The position numbers and the translations under genes were made by a program. This document shows positions 10,937 to 18,788 of a DNA stretch of 41,278 bases, piece after piece. The stretch's first letter is position 1. Every line of letters begins with the position of its first letter. The notes below the pieces were generated by a model. That model ran no database searches, was not told where the DNA came from, and worked only from the letters and a program-made list of their open reading frames with translations. Source of the stretch: Actinomycetota bacterium (GTDB taxonomy: Bacteria > Actinomycetota > Actinomycetes > Streptosporangiales > Streptosporangiaceae). The stretch is from the NCBI GenBank assembly GCA_003242605.1, contig QGUZ01000010.1:1-41278 (forward strand), given 5' to 3'.

Positions 10937-11349
10937 CCGGGCGTCCTCCCGGCGAACCCCCGCACAACCGAACCCACCCGCGAACGACAGACCCGGCCCC
11001 GAGATCCGTCGGCGCCACCGGCACCGCACACAAGACCGCGACGCACCGGCCGCCGCCCCCACGCGGCCCGTGCCACCCCTGCCGCAGCTCGCCGCCGACG
11101 GGAGAACCGGGCCCCGCCGGACTCGCCCGGGGTCCGCACGCGCGCACCGGGTCCGAATCCACACCGGCCGCACGGCGCGACGGGTGACTTTGTCCCTCGA
11201 GGCGTACGCCCGCGACCGGGGCGATCACGCCGCGTCACCGCCCCGGCGGGCCCGCCCGCGCGCCGCATTCCCAACTGACGGCCGAGAGACGTCGACGGCC
11301 GGTGCCCGGATGCCGGGCACCGGCCCTCGGTGGTGTGCTTTCGCCCGGG
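10937..11349. other. Intergenic region between convergent genes
   Basis: No supported gene. It is Pro/Arg-codon-rich noise in all frames. Its only clear structure is the hairpin at 11297-11325, close to the stop of the small minus-strand gene. Confidence 0.55.
11297..11325. terminator. Perfect 13-bp inverted repeat, probable bidirectional terminator
   Basis: GGCCGGTGCCCGG (11297-11309), loop ATG, then the exact reverse complement (11313-11325). There is no T-tract. It lies 24 bases past the stop of the small minus-strand gene and between convergent genes, like the element at 3484-3520. Confidence 0.5.
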
Positions 11350-11595
11350 TCACCCGGTGGCGTCACCCGCCGGCGCTGACGCCGCCGGCCGGGCGCGGCA
11401 CCGGGACGTCTCCGGTTTTCCGTAGGTGGGCGCACGCACGTGAGTACGGCGGGCGATCTCGGCCTGGAGCCGGGCCATCTGCCAGTGCAGCTCGCACAGC
11501 TGCTCGGCGAGCCGGCCCCGGGGCAGCTCGGCCGGGTCCTCGTCGGCCAGCAGGTCGATGGCGGTCGACAGCGCTCGTATCGCACCCACCCACAT
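11350..11595 (-). CDS. Small DUF222-like protein behind an SOS box
   Basis: The 81-residue product starts MWVGAIRALSTAIDLLADE. Residues 8-50 (LADEDPAELPRGRLAEQLCE and the following LHWQMARLQAEIARR) resemble the helical start of DUF222 proteins, the N-terminal part of actinobacterial 13E12-type HNH endonuclease-like proteins. The HNH domain and most of DUF222 are missing, so it is either a truncated copy or a stand-alone small protein. Support for a real gene: ATG 11595 has AAGGGAG seven bases upstream, and an SOS-box-like site lies 17-32 bases upstream. Some 13E12-family genes in mycobacteria are known LexA targets, which fits. The last ~30 residues are low-complexity. The function is unknown, and the family link rests on pattern only. 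Confidence 0.6.
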   Translation of the reverse strand: MWVGAIRALSTAIDLLADEDPAELPRGRLAEQLCELHWQMARLQAEIARRTHVRAPTYGKPETSRCRARPAASAPAGDATG

Positions 11596-11611
11596 CAGCC
11601 ATCTCCCTTGT

Positions 11612-11627
11612 TCGAAACTACGTTCGA
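11612..11627 (-). promoter_or_regulatory. SOS box (LexA operator)
   Basis: TCGAAACTACGTTCGA matches the actinobacterial LexA consensus TCGAAC-N4-GTTCGA at 11 of 12 defined positions. It lies 17-32 bases upstream of the ATG of the small DUF222-like gene, where it would block transcription. Whether LexA binds it is inference. Confidence 0.65.
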
Positions 11628-11699
11628 ATCATAGTGGAGTGGCGACGGGGGTGTCAGCCGTTCGCGGAACCCGGCGTGTCGCCCGTCCCGGGCGCCGGA

Positions 11700-12236
11700 T
11701 CAGGTCGTCTCGTAGATCGGCGCGATGTAGCCGCGGGCGAGGGTGTTCGCCGTGATGTTGAACCCGACCACGGCCGGCGTGGCGTCGCTGTCGAGGCCGA
11801 GCTTCTCCACCTTCAGCGCGTGCACGGCGAAGATGTAGCGGTGCGGCCAGCCCGGCGGCGGGGCGGCGCCGTCGTAGCGCTTGTTGCCGAAGTCGTTGCG
11901 GGCGTGGATCGCCCCCTCCGGCAGCCCCTTGAAGTCGCCCGAGCCCGCGCCCCGGGGCAGCTCGGTGACGTTCGCCGGGATGTCGAACAGCACCCAGTGC
12001 CAGAAGCCGCTGCCGGTGGGGGCGTCCGGGTCGTAGCAGGTCACCGCGTAGCTCTTGGTGCCCTCCGGCGCCCCCGACCACCGCAGGTGCGGGGAGAGGT
12101 TCTCCCCGGACATGCCCCAGTCGTTGAAGACGTGGGTCTCCGGCTTGCGCTCGCCGTCGCGGACGTCGTCGCTCTCGACGGTCAGCTTGGGGACCTCGGG
12201 CAGGAACTCATACGGGATCGGTGGCCGTGCGGACAC
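11700..12236 (-). CDS. YbhB/YbcL-type PEBP-family protein
   Basis: The 178-residue product is a bacterial phosphatidylethanolamine-binding-protein (Raf kinase inhibitor-like) family member. It shows the family motifs GMSGENLSPHLRWSGAPEGT, the ligand-site DPDAPTGSGFWHWVLFDIP (D-P-D-A-P and the HWV motif), RNDFGNKRYDG and PHRYIFAVHAL. It spans the whole family length and has no signal peptide, so it is probably cytoplasmic. The molecular role of bacterial members is unclear. The GTG start has GGAGG six bases upstream. It is downstream of the ABC transporter genes on the same strand with a 56-base gap, so co-transcription is possible. Confidence 0.93.
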   Translation of the reverse strand: MSARPPIPYEFLPEVPKLTVESDDVRDGERKPETHVFNDWGMSGENLSPHLRWSGAPEGTKSYAVTCYDPDAPTGSGFWHWVLFDIPANVTELPRGAGSGDFKGLPEGAIHARNDFGNKRYDGAAPPPGWPHRYIFAVHALKVEKLGLDSDATPAVVGFNITANTLARGYIAPIYETT

Positions 12237-12292
12237 GACATACCTCCGTTGCCGCGGGTGGTTGTGTCGGTCCCCATTCTGGTACCACGCGA

Positions 12293-13123
12293 TCAGTTCT
12301 TGGTGTACGCCGCGAGGACCTTGTCCGGATCACCGTCCATCTTGATCTTGCCCTTGTGCATCCAGATGACCCGGTTGCAGGTCTCCTCGATCACGTCGAG
12401 GTTGTGCGCGACGAGGAACACCGTGCCCGCCTCCTCGCGCATCTGCCGGATGCGCTCCTGGCTCTTGCGCTTGAACTCGCGGTCACCGGTGGCGAGCGCC
12501 TCGTCGATGAGCAGTACGTCGTGGGTCTTCGCCGACGCGATCGCGAACCGCAGCCGGGCGCCCATGCCCGACGAGTAGGCGCTCATCGGCAGGTTGACGA
12601 ACTCGTCGATGCCGGAGAACTCCACGATCTCGTCGTACTTCTCCCGGACCTGGGCCGGCGTCATGCCCATCGCGTAGCAGCCGAGCACGATGTTGCGCTC
12701 GCCGGTGAGGTCCTTCATCAGCGCCGCGTTCACGCCGAGCAGCGACGGCTGGCCGTCGGTGTACACCGCCCCCTTGGTCGGCGGCAGCAGCCCGGCGATC
12801 GCGCGCAGCAGCGTGGACTTGCCGGAGCCGTTGCGGCCGATGATGCCGATCGCGTCGCCGTGGTAGGCCACGAAGGACACGCCCTTGACGGCGTGCACCT
12901 CCTTCATCTGCGGCCGGCCCTGGCGGCGCAGGATGCGCATGAGCGCGTTCGCCGCGTTGCCCTTCTCGTGCACGCTCGCCGCGCCGTACACGCGGTAGAC
13001 GATGTGCAGGTTGTCGACGACGACCGTGGGCTTGCCCCGCTTCTCGGGGGCGCGGACGACCTCCTGGGCCGCCTTCCCTTCTTCCAGAGCCACCTGGGAG
13101 CGCTCCTTGGTCAACTCAGCCAC
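12293..13123 (-). CDS. Polysaccharide/teichoic-acid-type ABC export ATPase
   Basis: The 276-residue protein is the ATPase of an ABC-2 exporter of the TagH/Wzt/RfbE type, which exports teichoic acids, O-antigen or related glycans. It has Walker A GRNGSGKST, the family-typical YSSGMGARL signature, Walker B DVLLIDEALATGD and the H-loop AHN. The N-terminal ~35 residues are a charged extension. The GTG start overlaps the last 8 bases of the permease gene (13116-13123) and has GAGGAGAAG upstream, so the two are translationally coupled. There is no C-terminal Wzt-type glycan-binding domain. The cargo cannot be read from the sequence because no glycosyltransferases are nearby. Confidence 0.93.
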   Translation of the reverse strand: MAELTKERSQVALEEGKAAQEVVRAPEKRGKPTVVVDNLHIVYRVYGAASVHEKGNAANALMRILRRQGRPQMKEVHAVKGVSFVAYHGDAIGIIGRNGSGKSTLLRAIAGLLPPTKGAVYTDGQPSLLGVNAALMKDLTGERNIVLGCYAMGMTPAQVREKYDEIVEFSGIDEFVNLPMSAYSSGMGARLRFAIASAKTHDVLLIDEALATGDREFKRKSQERIRQMREEAGTVFLVAHNLDVIEETCNRVIWMHKGKIKMDGDPDKVLAAYTKN

Positions 13124-14048
13124 GGCCGTACTTCTCCTCGGCCAGCCAGAAGTAGAGGAAGCCGACGATAAGCGCGCACACCGCCCAGAATACGCAGGTG
13201 ATCCAGGTGACCGCGGACGGAGCCTGCTCGAAGATCAGCAGATCCCGCATGAACTGGATGTACGCGGCGGCCGGGTTCACCTCCAGCACCCAGCGCAGCA
13301 GCTCGGGCAGGCCCTTGGTCTGCTCCTGGATGCTGTAGAAGACGCCGGACGCGTACAGCCAGGTGCGCAGCGCGAACGGCAGCAGCTGGTTCACGTCGCG
13401 CACGAACGCCCCGATCCGGGCCACCATCAGCGCCGCGCCCAAATTGAACAGGGTCTGCAGCAGCAGCGCCACCGGGATCAGCAGCCACAGCCAGGTCACC
13501 GGCTCGCCGGTCACCAGCACGATCGCGATCAGCACCGCCATCGACCAGCCGAGCTGCTGCAGCTCCTGGAGCGTGTACGCCAGGGGCAGCGAGGCCCGCG
13601 GGAAGTGCAGCGCGCGGATCAGCGACAGGTTGCTCGAGACCGACTTCGCCCCGCCGAGCACCGAGCGCTGGGTGAAGGTGAACACCATCACGCCGGTGAT
13701 CAGGAAGGCCGTGTAGTTGCCGCCGACGCCCGGCTTGTCCTTCTGGCCGAGGATGAGGCCGAACATCAGCCAGTACACCGCGGCGTTCAGCAGCGGCGTG
13801 ATCACCTGCCAGAGCTGACCCAGCACGGAGTTCGAATACTTCGACAGGTTCCGCGAGGTCGCGTAGGTGACGATGAAGTGCCGTCTCTGCCACAGCTGGC
13901 GCAGGTAGACGGGAAGGGCGGGTCGCGCGATGGAGCGACGCAGCCCGTGGCGCTCGGCGAACGCGGCCAGCGACTCCCCCTTCATCGGGGTGGCGCCGCC
14001 CCGGTCGCCCGCCTGGGCGTCCGCGACCGCGGATTCCGGCTGGCTCAT
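13116..14048 (-). CDS. ABC-2 type export permease (TagG/Wzm-like)
   Basis: The 310-residue membrane protein pairs with the following ATPase. It has about six transmembrane segments in two blocks, an N-terminal cytoplasmic part with the interfacial YLRQLWQRRHFIVTYATSRN, and the ABC-2 family segment YSNSVLGQLWQVITPLLNAAVYW. The C-terminus ends WLAEEKYGRG, overlapping the ATPase start. I chose ATG 14048 because the upstream extension to GTG 14132 looks like noise, although the ribosome binding site before 14048 is weak. The gene is transcribed from the region 14049-14350, divergently from the peptide-binding lipoprotein gene. Confidence 0.92.
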   Translation of the reverse strand: MSQPESAVADAQAGDRGGATPMKGESLAAFAERHGLRRSIARPALPVYLRQLWQRRHFIVTYATSRNLSKYSNSVLGQLWQVITPLLNAAVYWLMFGLILGQKDKPGVGGNYTAFLITGVMVFTFTQRSVLGGAKSVSSNLSLIRALHFPRASLPLAYTLQELQQLGWSMAVLIAIVLVTGEPVTWLWLLIPVALLLQTLFNLGAALMVARIGAFVRDVNQLLPFALRTWLYASGVFYSIQEQTKGLPELLRWVLEVNPAAAYIQFMRDLLIFEQAPSAVTWITCVFWAVCALIVGFLYFWLAEEKYGRG

Positions 14049-14683
14049 GGCAAGGACTCTATTGGATAGGGCTGGTAGGGAGGCCCCCGATGGTGATCCG
14101 TTGCGCTCCCGTAGGGAGACTGATACGACCACCCTCGTCGGGCACTGGACGACTGGGTCAAAGGTAGCCCACCTCGGGGCGGGCTGCGGATCGCGGCGCG
14201 GTCAGGTCGCCGAGCCCGCTGGTCGCTTTCGTAGCCTCATATCGGGTGTGGGGGTCAGGTGACCGATTATTTAAAAGTTGGGTAACAGCGCAGATCATAT
14301 TCCTATGCGTGTGACGTCCGGCAGACGTCCACGTGACCGAACCGCAATGATCCAGATACAAGCTGGTGGGCGCGGGGGCGCCTGACCCCGTCGACCAGCG
14401 AGGTGTAACCGATGTCACGTTCGTTCGCCGTGCCTGAGGGCGTCGCGGCGGCCTGCCCGCGGCCGTCCTCCGGGGCGAGCCCGCACGGCCGGCGCGCCGC
14501 CCGGCCGCGCACCGGCGACCCCGCCGCCCGTCCGTCCCGGCCCCGTCCCGGCGGGCCGCGGCCGGCGCCGGCGGGCCGTACGGCGAGCGCGTGGCGGGCC
14601 GGGTCCCGGCGGGCGGCCGGGACGGGAGCGGAGGACGTCCGGCGCCGGCGCGCCGCCCGGGCGAGCGGGAGGGGCGGCCTGCG
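14049..14683. other. Divergent intergenic region with AT-rich promoter patch
   Basis: About 630 bases separate the minus-strand exporter operon from the plus-strand lipoprotein gene. The patch 14262-14312 (ATTATTTAAAAG, CATATTCCTATG) is the most AT-rich of the area and probably holds one or both promoters. A possible reading frame of 93 codons starts at ATG 14412 with GAGGTG six bases upstream and ends at 14693, overlapping the lipoprotein start by 10 bases. Its Arg/Pro/Ala-rich product has no domain, so I do not call it a gene. Confidence 0.5.
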
Positions 14684-16312
14684 ATGGGCGTGATCAAGGG
14701 GGCCCGGCTCCTCTACGGCGTGATGATGATCGCGTTGCTGGTGTCCTGCGCCGGGGGCGGCGCGGGCTCGACGCCGGACGCGACGCCCGACCTCACCGTC
14801 CGCATGCGGATCGGCGAGCCGCAGAACCTGCTCATCCCCGGCAACACCAAGGAGACCGAGGGCGACGAGGTGCTCGCCGCCCTGTTCACCCCGCTCGTCG
14901 GCTACGACGAGGACAAGCGGCCGGTGGAGCTCGCCGCCGAGTCGATCACCTCGTCCGACAACCGGGTCTGGCGGATCACCCTGCGCCAGGGGTACACCTG
15001 GCACAACGGCGAGCCCGTGGTGGCGCAGAACTACGTCGACGCCTGGAACTACTACGCCAACCAGGAGCACGCCCTCGCCAACAACAGCTTCTTCTCCCGC
15101 ATCCTCGGCTACTCCGCGCTCAACCCCGGCCGCGGCGAGAAGCCGCGCACCGACCGGCTGCGCGGCCTGCGGGTGATCGACGACCGCACCTTCGAGGTCA
15201 CGCTCGCCGAGCCGTTCTCCCAGTTCAAGGCGATGCTCGGGTACACCGCCTTCTACCCGCTGCCGAAGGCCGCGTTCGGCCCCGACGGCAAGATCACCCG
15301 GGCGTACGCCGAGCGCCCGATCGGCCAGGGCCTGTTCAAGATGGACCGGCCGTACCGCAAGGGCGTCGACGACACGATCGAGCTGTCGGTGCACGACGGC
15401 CACCCCGGGCCCAAGCCGAGGTTCCGCCGCCTGCAGTTCAAGATCTACTCCAGCCTCGATCAGGCCTACCAGGACCTGCTCGAGGGCGAGATCGACGTCA
15501 TGGACCAGCTGCCGACCACGGTGCTCGGCAGCGCGCGGGCCCGGCTCGGCGAGCGGTTCATCGACCTGCCGGACGCCGGGATCGGCTACATCGGCACCCC
15601 GCTCAAGTACAACAAGGTCTACAGCGACCCGCGGGTGCGGAAGGCGATCTCGATGGCGATCGACCGCAAGTCGATCACCGAGGAGGTGTTCTACGGCAGC
15701 CGGGTGCCCGCCGACGACTTCATCAACCCGGCGATCGAGGGCTACCGGCAGGGCGTGTGCGGCGAGCCGTGCACCTACGACCCGGCGAAGGCCCGGCAGC
15801 TCTACCACGAGGCGAACGGGCCGAAGAAGATCGAGCTCGGCTACAACAGCGACGGCGGCCACCGCGAGTGGGTGGAGGCCGTCGGCGAGAACCTGCGGCG
15901 CAACCTCTCGGTCGAGGTCACCGTCCGGGCCTTCCCCAAGTTCGGCACGATCCTCGACCAGCTCGACGCGAACAAGTACGGCGGGCTGTTCCGGATGGGC
16001 TGGGTGATCGACTACCCGTCGGCGGAGAACTACCTCACCCCGGTCTTCTCCACCGCCGCGATCGCCCACGGCCAGAACTTCGGCGGCTACTCGAACAAGC
16101 GGTTCGACGAGCTGATCAAGAAGGGGGATGCCGCGCGCACCCCCGAGGAGGGCCTGAAGTACTACCAGATGGCCGACGACATCCTCATCCAGGACATGCC
16201 GTACATCCCGGTGTACTTCTACCGGCTGAACGCGGCCTACTCCCACCGCGTGAAGAACGTGCAGATCACGCTGCGCAACCACGTCGACTGGCTCTCGGTG
16301 GAGCCGGCCTGA
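14684..16312 (+). CDS. Family 5 peptide-type substrate-binding lipoprotein
   Basis: The 542-residue product is an extracellular solute-binding protein of family 5 (OppA/DppA type) that captures peptides or similar ligands for an ABC importer. The N-terminus is a lipoprotein signal: a basic start (MGVIKGARL), a hydrophobic core and the lipobox LLVSC, placing the lipidated Cys at residue 22. The mature part has the family layout: TWHNGEPVVAQNYVDAWNYY, AMLGYTAFYPLP, PIGQGLFKM, KAISMAIDRKSIT and a long C-terminal lobe. The frame is open to 14591, but ATG 14684 puts the lipobox at the right distance, with GGAGGGG nine bases upstream. No permease or ATPase gene of an importer is adjacent, so it is an orphan binding protein. 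Confidence 0.93.
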   Translation: MGVIKGARLLYGVMMIALLVSCAGGGAGSTPDATPDLTVRMRIGEPQNLLIPGNTKETEGDEVLAALFTPLVGYDEDKRPVELAAESITSSDNRVWRITLRQGYTWHNGEPVVAQNYVDAWNYYANQEHALANNSFFSRILGYSALNPGRGEKPRTDRLRGLRVIDDRTFEVTLAEPFSQFKAMLGYTAFYPLPKAAFGPDGKITRAYAERPIGQGLFKMDRPYRKGVDDTIELSVHDGHPGPKPRFRRLQFKIYSSLDQAYQDLLEGEIDVMDQLPTTVLGSARARLGERFIDLPDAGIGYIGTPLKYNKVYSDPRVRKAISMAIDRKSITEEVFYGSRVPADDFINPAIEGYRQGVCGEPCTYDPAKARQLYHEANGPKKIELGYNSDGGHREWVEAVGENLRRNLSVEVTVRAFPKFGTILDQLDANKYGGLFRMGWVIDYPSAENYLTPVFSTAAIAHGQNFGGYSNKRFDELIKKGDAARTPEEGLKYYQMADDILIQDMPYIPVYFYRLNAAYSHRVKNVQITLRNHVDWLSVEPA

Positions 16313-16385
16313 CGGCGGGGCGGCCGGGCCCGCCCGCGGGCCGGCCGCGAACCCGGGCCGGCCCGCGCGGCGTGCAGGGCACGGC

Positions 16386-17201
16386 CTAGCCTGCCTGCAC
16401 CGCGGGCGAGAGCCGGACGTGGGCGCCGGGCGGCAGCCCGAGCCGCTCGGCCGCGTCCCCCGAGTTCACCGCGAGCGCGACGAGCCCGGCCGAGTCGGCG
16501 AACGCGACCACGTCGCCGGGCGGCACCGCCGCGAACGTCTCCCGGTACGGCACCGACAGCTGCCGCCGGCCGAGCTGCACCGCGAGCGTGTCGCCGTGGC
16601 GCACGCCGAGCGCGGCGAGGTCGTCGGCCTTGATCGACAGCTGCACGTTGCCGTAGTGGTCGACGCAGAGCACCTCGCCCTCGACCGCGCCGTCCCGTAC
16701 CCGGGAGGTCGGCTCGGGCATCGTGACGAGCCGCTCCACGGGCAGCTCGGGACCGACGTCGGCGAGCGGGCGGCCCCGCGCCAGGTGCGCGGCGACCGGC
16801 GCGAAGATGTCCCGGCCGTGGAAGGTCCGGGAGACCGGGGTGACGAACAGCTCCTCGTTGGCGAGCTCGTACGCCGCCTCCGCGCCGCCCACCGCGTGCA
16901 CGGCCCACGACAGCAGCCCGTTGTCCGGGCCGACGAACACGCGCCCGCCCGCGCGCACCGCCACGGCCCGCCGTGCCGTGCCGACCGCGGGGTCGACCAC
17001 CGCGACGTGGATGCCTTCGGGGAGGTACGGCACGGTCTGGGCGAGCACCGCCGCGCCGCGCCGGACGTCCCCGGCCGGGATCATGTGGCAGACGTCGATG
17101 ATGCGGGCCTCCGGCGCGATCTTGATGATCACGCCGTGGCAGGCCGCCACGAAACCGTCTTCCAGCCCGTAGTCAGTGAGCATCGTGATTACAGAGGTCA
17201 C
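16386..17201 (-). CDS. SAM hydroxide adenosyltransferase (DUF62)
   Basis: This family cleaves S-adenosylmethionine to adenosine and methionine using a water-derived hydroxide; relatives of the fold are SAM-dependent chlorinases and fluorinases. The ~271-residue product has the family start VITMLTDYGLEDGFVAACHG and the catalytic triad seen in hydrolase members: Asp and Arg seven residues apart in VDPAVGTARR and His in TFHGRDIF. The SAM-binding GPDNGLLSW segment and the C-terminal beta-barrel are complete. The presence of this Asp-Arg-His triad argues for a hydrolase rather than a halogenase. GTG 17201 gives the family N-terminus; GTG 17228 is an alternative, and neither has a clear Shine-Dalgarno sequence. 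It converges on the lipoprotein gene. Confidence 0.92.
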   Translation of the reverse strand: MTSVITMLTDYGLEDGFVAACHGVIIKIAPEARIIDVCHMIPAGDVRRGAAVLAQTVPYLPEGIHVAVVDPAVGTARRAVAVRAGGRVFVGPDNGLLSWAVHAVGGAEAAYELANEELFVTPVSRTFHGRDIFAPVAAHLARGRPLADVGPELPVERLVTMPEPTSRVRDGAVEGEVLCVDHYGNVQLSIKADDLAALGVRHGDTLAVQLGRRQLSVPYRETFAAVPPGDVVAFADSAGLVALAVNSGDAAERLGLPPGAHVRLSPAVQAG

Positions 17202-17502
17202 AGCTCGCGACACTACGGCGTGATCCACGCGGTGAACAGCTTTTGTCCGCGGGTTGTCGCACCTGTCGCCGCGGGCCGCCCGCGGCGCGCCGCGGCCGTC
17301 CCGGTCCGCGGCCCGGGATCCGGAAACGTCCGTGGTCCGTCCTATGCTGAACGCGTTTGCAGCCTTTGCCGCGATCTGTCGCCCGGCGGGCCCGGCACGT
17401 GGATCCCATTACCATTGCCTGGGGCCGCGCGCACACGGTGTGATCACCACCGGGTGGGCACCGTGACGCGACCGTCGTGCGCCTCACCCCGAGGAGGAGA
17501 GC

Positions 17503-17847
17503 ATGGACACCGCACCGGCCGGCGGCGAGGGCTCCGCCGCCGACCCGGGCCCGCGGACGCCGCCCGCGCCCGGTCGCGAGCTCTCCGAACGCGAGCGCCG
17601 CATCCTCGAGTTCGAGCGCCAGTGGTTCCGGTACGCCGGCGCCAAGGAGCGGGCGATCAAGGAAACGTTCGACATCTCCGCGACCCGCTACTACCAGATC
17701 CTCGCCGAGCTGATCGACCGGCCGGAGGCGCTCGCCCACGACCCCATGCTGGTCAAACGGCTGCGCCGGCTGCGGGCCGCCCGGCAGCGGGAGCGCGCCG
17801 CCCGCCGCCGCGGGGCCGCCGCCGACGGCGACCGCACCTGGAAATGA
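17503..17847 (+). CDS. DUF3263 protein
   Basis: The 114-residue product belongs to DUF3263, small actinobacterial proteins of unknown function. After a disordered Pro/Gly/Ala-rich start (1-25), residues about 28-95 hold the domain: LSERERRILEFERQWFRYAG, KERAIKETFDISATRYYQIL and a basic helix ending. The middle resembles a helix-turn-helix, so DNA binding is possible but not shown. ATG 17503 has a strong GAGGAGGAG site. The otsB gene follows after 55 bases on the same strand, so they may be co-transcribed. Confidence 0.9.
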   Translation: MDTAPAGGEGSAADPGPRTPPAPGRELSERERRILEFERQWFRYAGAKERAIKETFDISATRYYQILAELIDRPEALAHDPMLVKRLRRLRAARQRERAARRRGAAADGDRTWK

Positions 17848-17902
17848 TCCGGGAAACCGGTTAGACAGGGACCGTCCGCAGCGAGCCGAGATCGGAGGGG
17901 AG

Positions 17903-18739
17903 ATGAGCGCGGAGATCGACCGGTTCGGCGTGCGCACCGAGGCGGGCAGGGCGGCGCTGGAGGCGATGCTCGCCGACCCGGCGGGCGCCGTGATCGCCTC
18001 GGACTTCGACGGCACGCTCTCGCCGATCGTGGCCGACCCGGCCGCCGCGTACATCCACCCCGAGGCCCCGGCCGCGCTCGCCGGGCTCGCCCGCGCGGTC
18101 GCCGGCGTCGTGATCGTCACCGGCCGGCCCGCCGAGCAGGCGATCGCGCTCGGCCGCCCGCCCGGCGGCACGACCGGCCTCGCCGACGTGCCCGGGCTCG
18201 TCGTGCTCGGCCAGTACGGCGTGGAGCGCTGGGAGGACGGCCGCCTCACCGCGCCGCCCCCGCCGCCCGGCCTCGACCGGGTGCGCGCCGCGCTGCCCGG
18301 CCTCGCCGCGCGCTTCCCCGGCGCGCGCATCGAGGACAAGGGCCGGGCGCTCGCCCTGCACACCCGCGGCTGCGCCGACCCGCAGGCGGCACTGGACGCG
18401 CTCGCCGATCCGGTGGCCGAGCTCGCCGCCGAGGCCGGCCTCAAGGTCGAGCCCGGCCGCATGGTGCTCGAGCTGCGCCCGCCCGGCATGGACAAGGGCC
18501 GCGCGCTCGAGGGGTTCCTCGCCGAACGCGGCGCCCGCTCGGTGCTGTTCGCCGGGGACGATCTCGGCGACCTCGCCGCGTTCGACGCGGTGCACCGCGG
18601 CGCGGTCCCGGGCCTGGCGGTGTGCAGCGGCTCGGCCGAGGTGACCGCGCTGCGCGACAAGGCCGACATCGTGGTCGACGGCCCGGCCGGGGTGGTGGAG
18701 CTGCTGCGCGCCCTCGCCGCCGCCCTCGCCGCCCGCTGA
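17903..18739 (+). CDS. otsB: Trehalose-6-phosphate phosphatase
   Basis: OtsB dephosphorylates trehalose-6-phosphate to trehalose. The 278-residue HAD-superfamily protein has motif I as SDFDGTLSPIV (about residues 32-42), motif II as VIVTGRPAEQA, the cap-domain region with IEDKGRALALHTRG, and motif IV as FAGDDLGDLAAFDA. Length and order match the OtsB family. ATG 17903 has GGAGGGG just upstream. It is convergent with otsA, whose stop lies only 49 bases away; the two make a complete trehalose pathway. Confidence 0.95.
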   Translation: MSAEIDRFGVRTEAGRAALEAMLADPAGAVIASDFDGTLSPIVADPAAAYIHPEAPAALAGLARAVAGVVIVTGRPAEQAIALGRPPGGTTGLADVPGLVVLGQYGVERWEDGRLTAPPPPPGLDRVRAALPGLAARFPGARIEDKGRALALHTRGCADPQAALDALADPVAELAAEAGLKVEPGRMVLELRPPGMDKGRALEGFLAERGARSVLFAGDDLGDLAAFDAVHRGAVPGLAVCSGSAEVTALRDKADIVVDGPAGVVELLRALAAALAAR

Positions 18740-18745
18740 CGCCGC

Positions 18746-18779
18746 GCCGTACGGCACGGCGCCCGGTCGGCCGTACGGC
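18746..18779. terminator. Paired palindromes between otsB and otsA stops
   Basis: The 10-bp palindrome GCCGTACGGC occurs at 18746-18755 and again at 18770-18779, within the 49-base gap of the convergent pair. The two copies could also pair with each other. A role as a shared 3'-end or terminator is inferred from position; there is no T-tract. Confidence 0.3.
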
Positions 18780-18788
18780 ATTGCCCGG

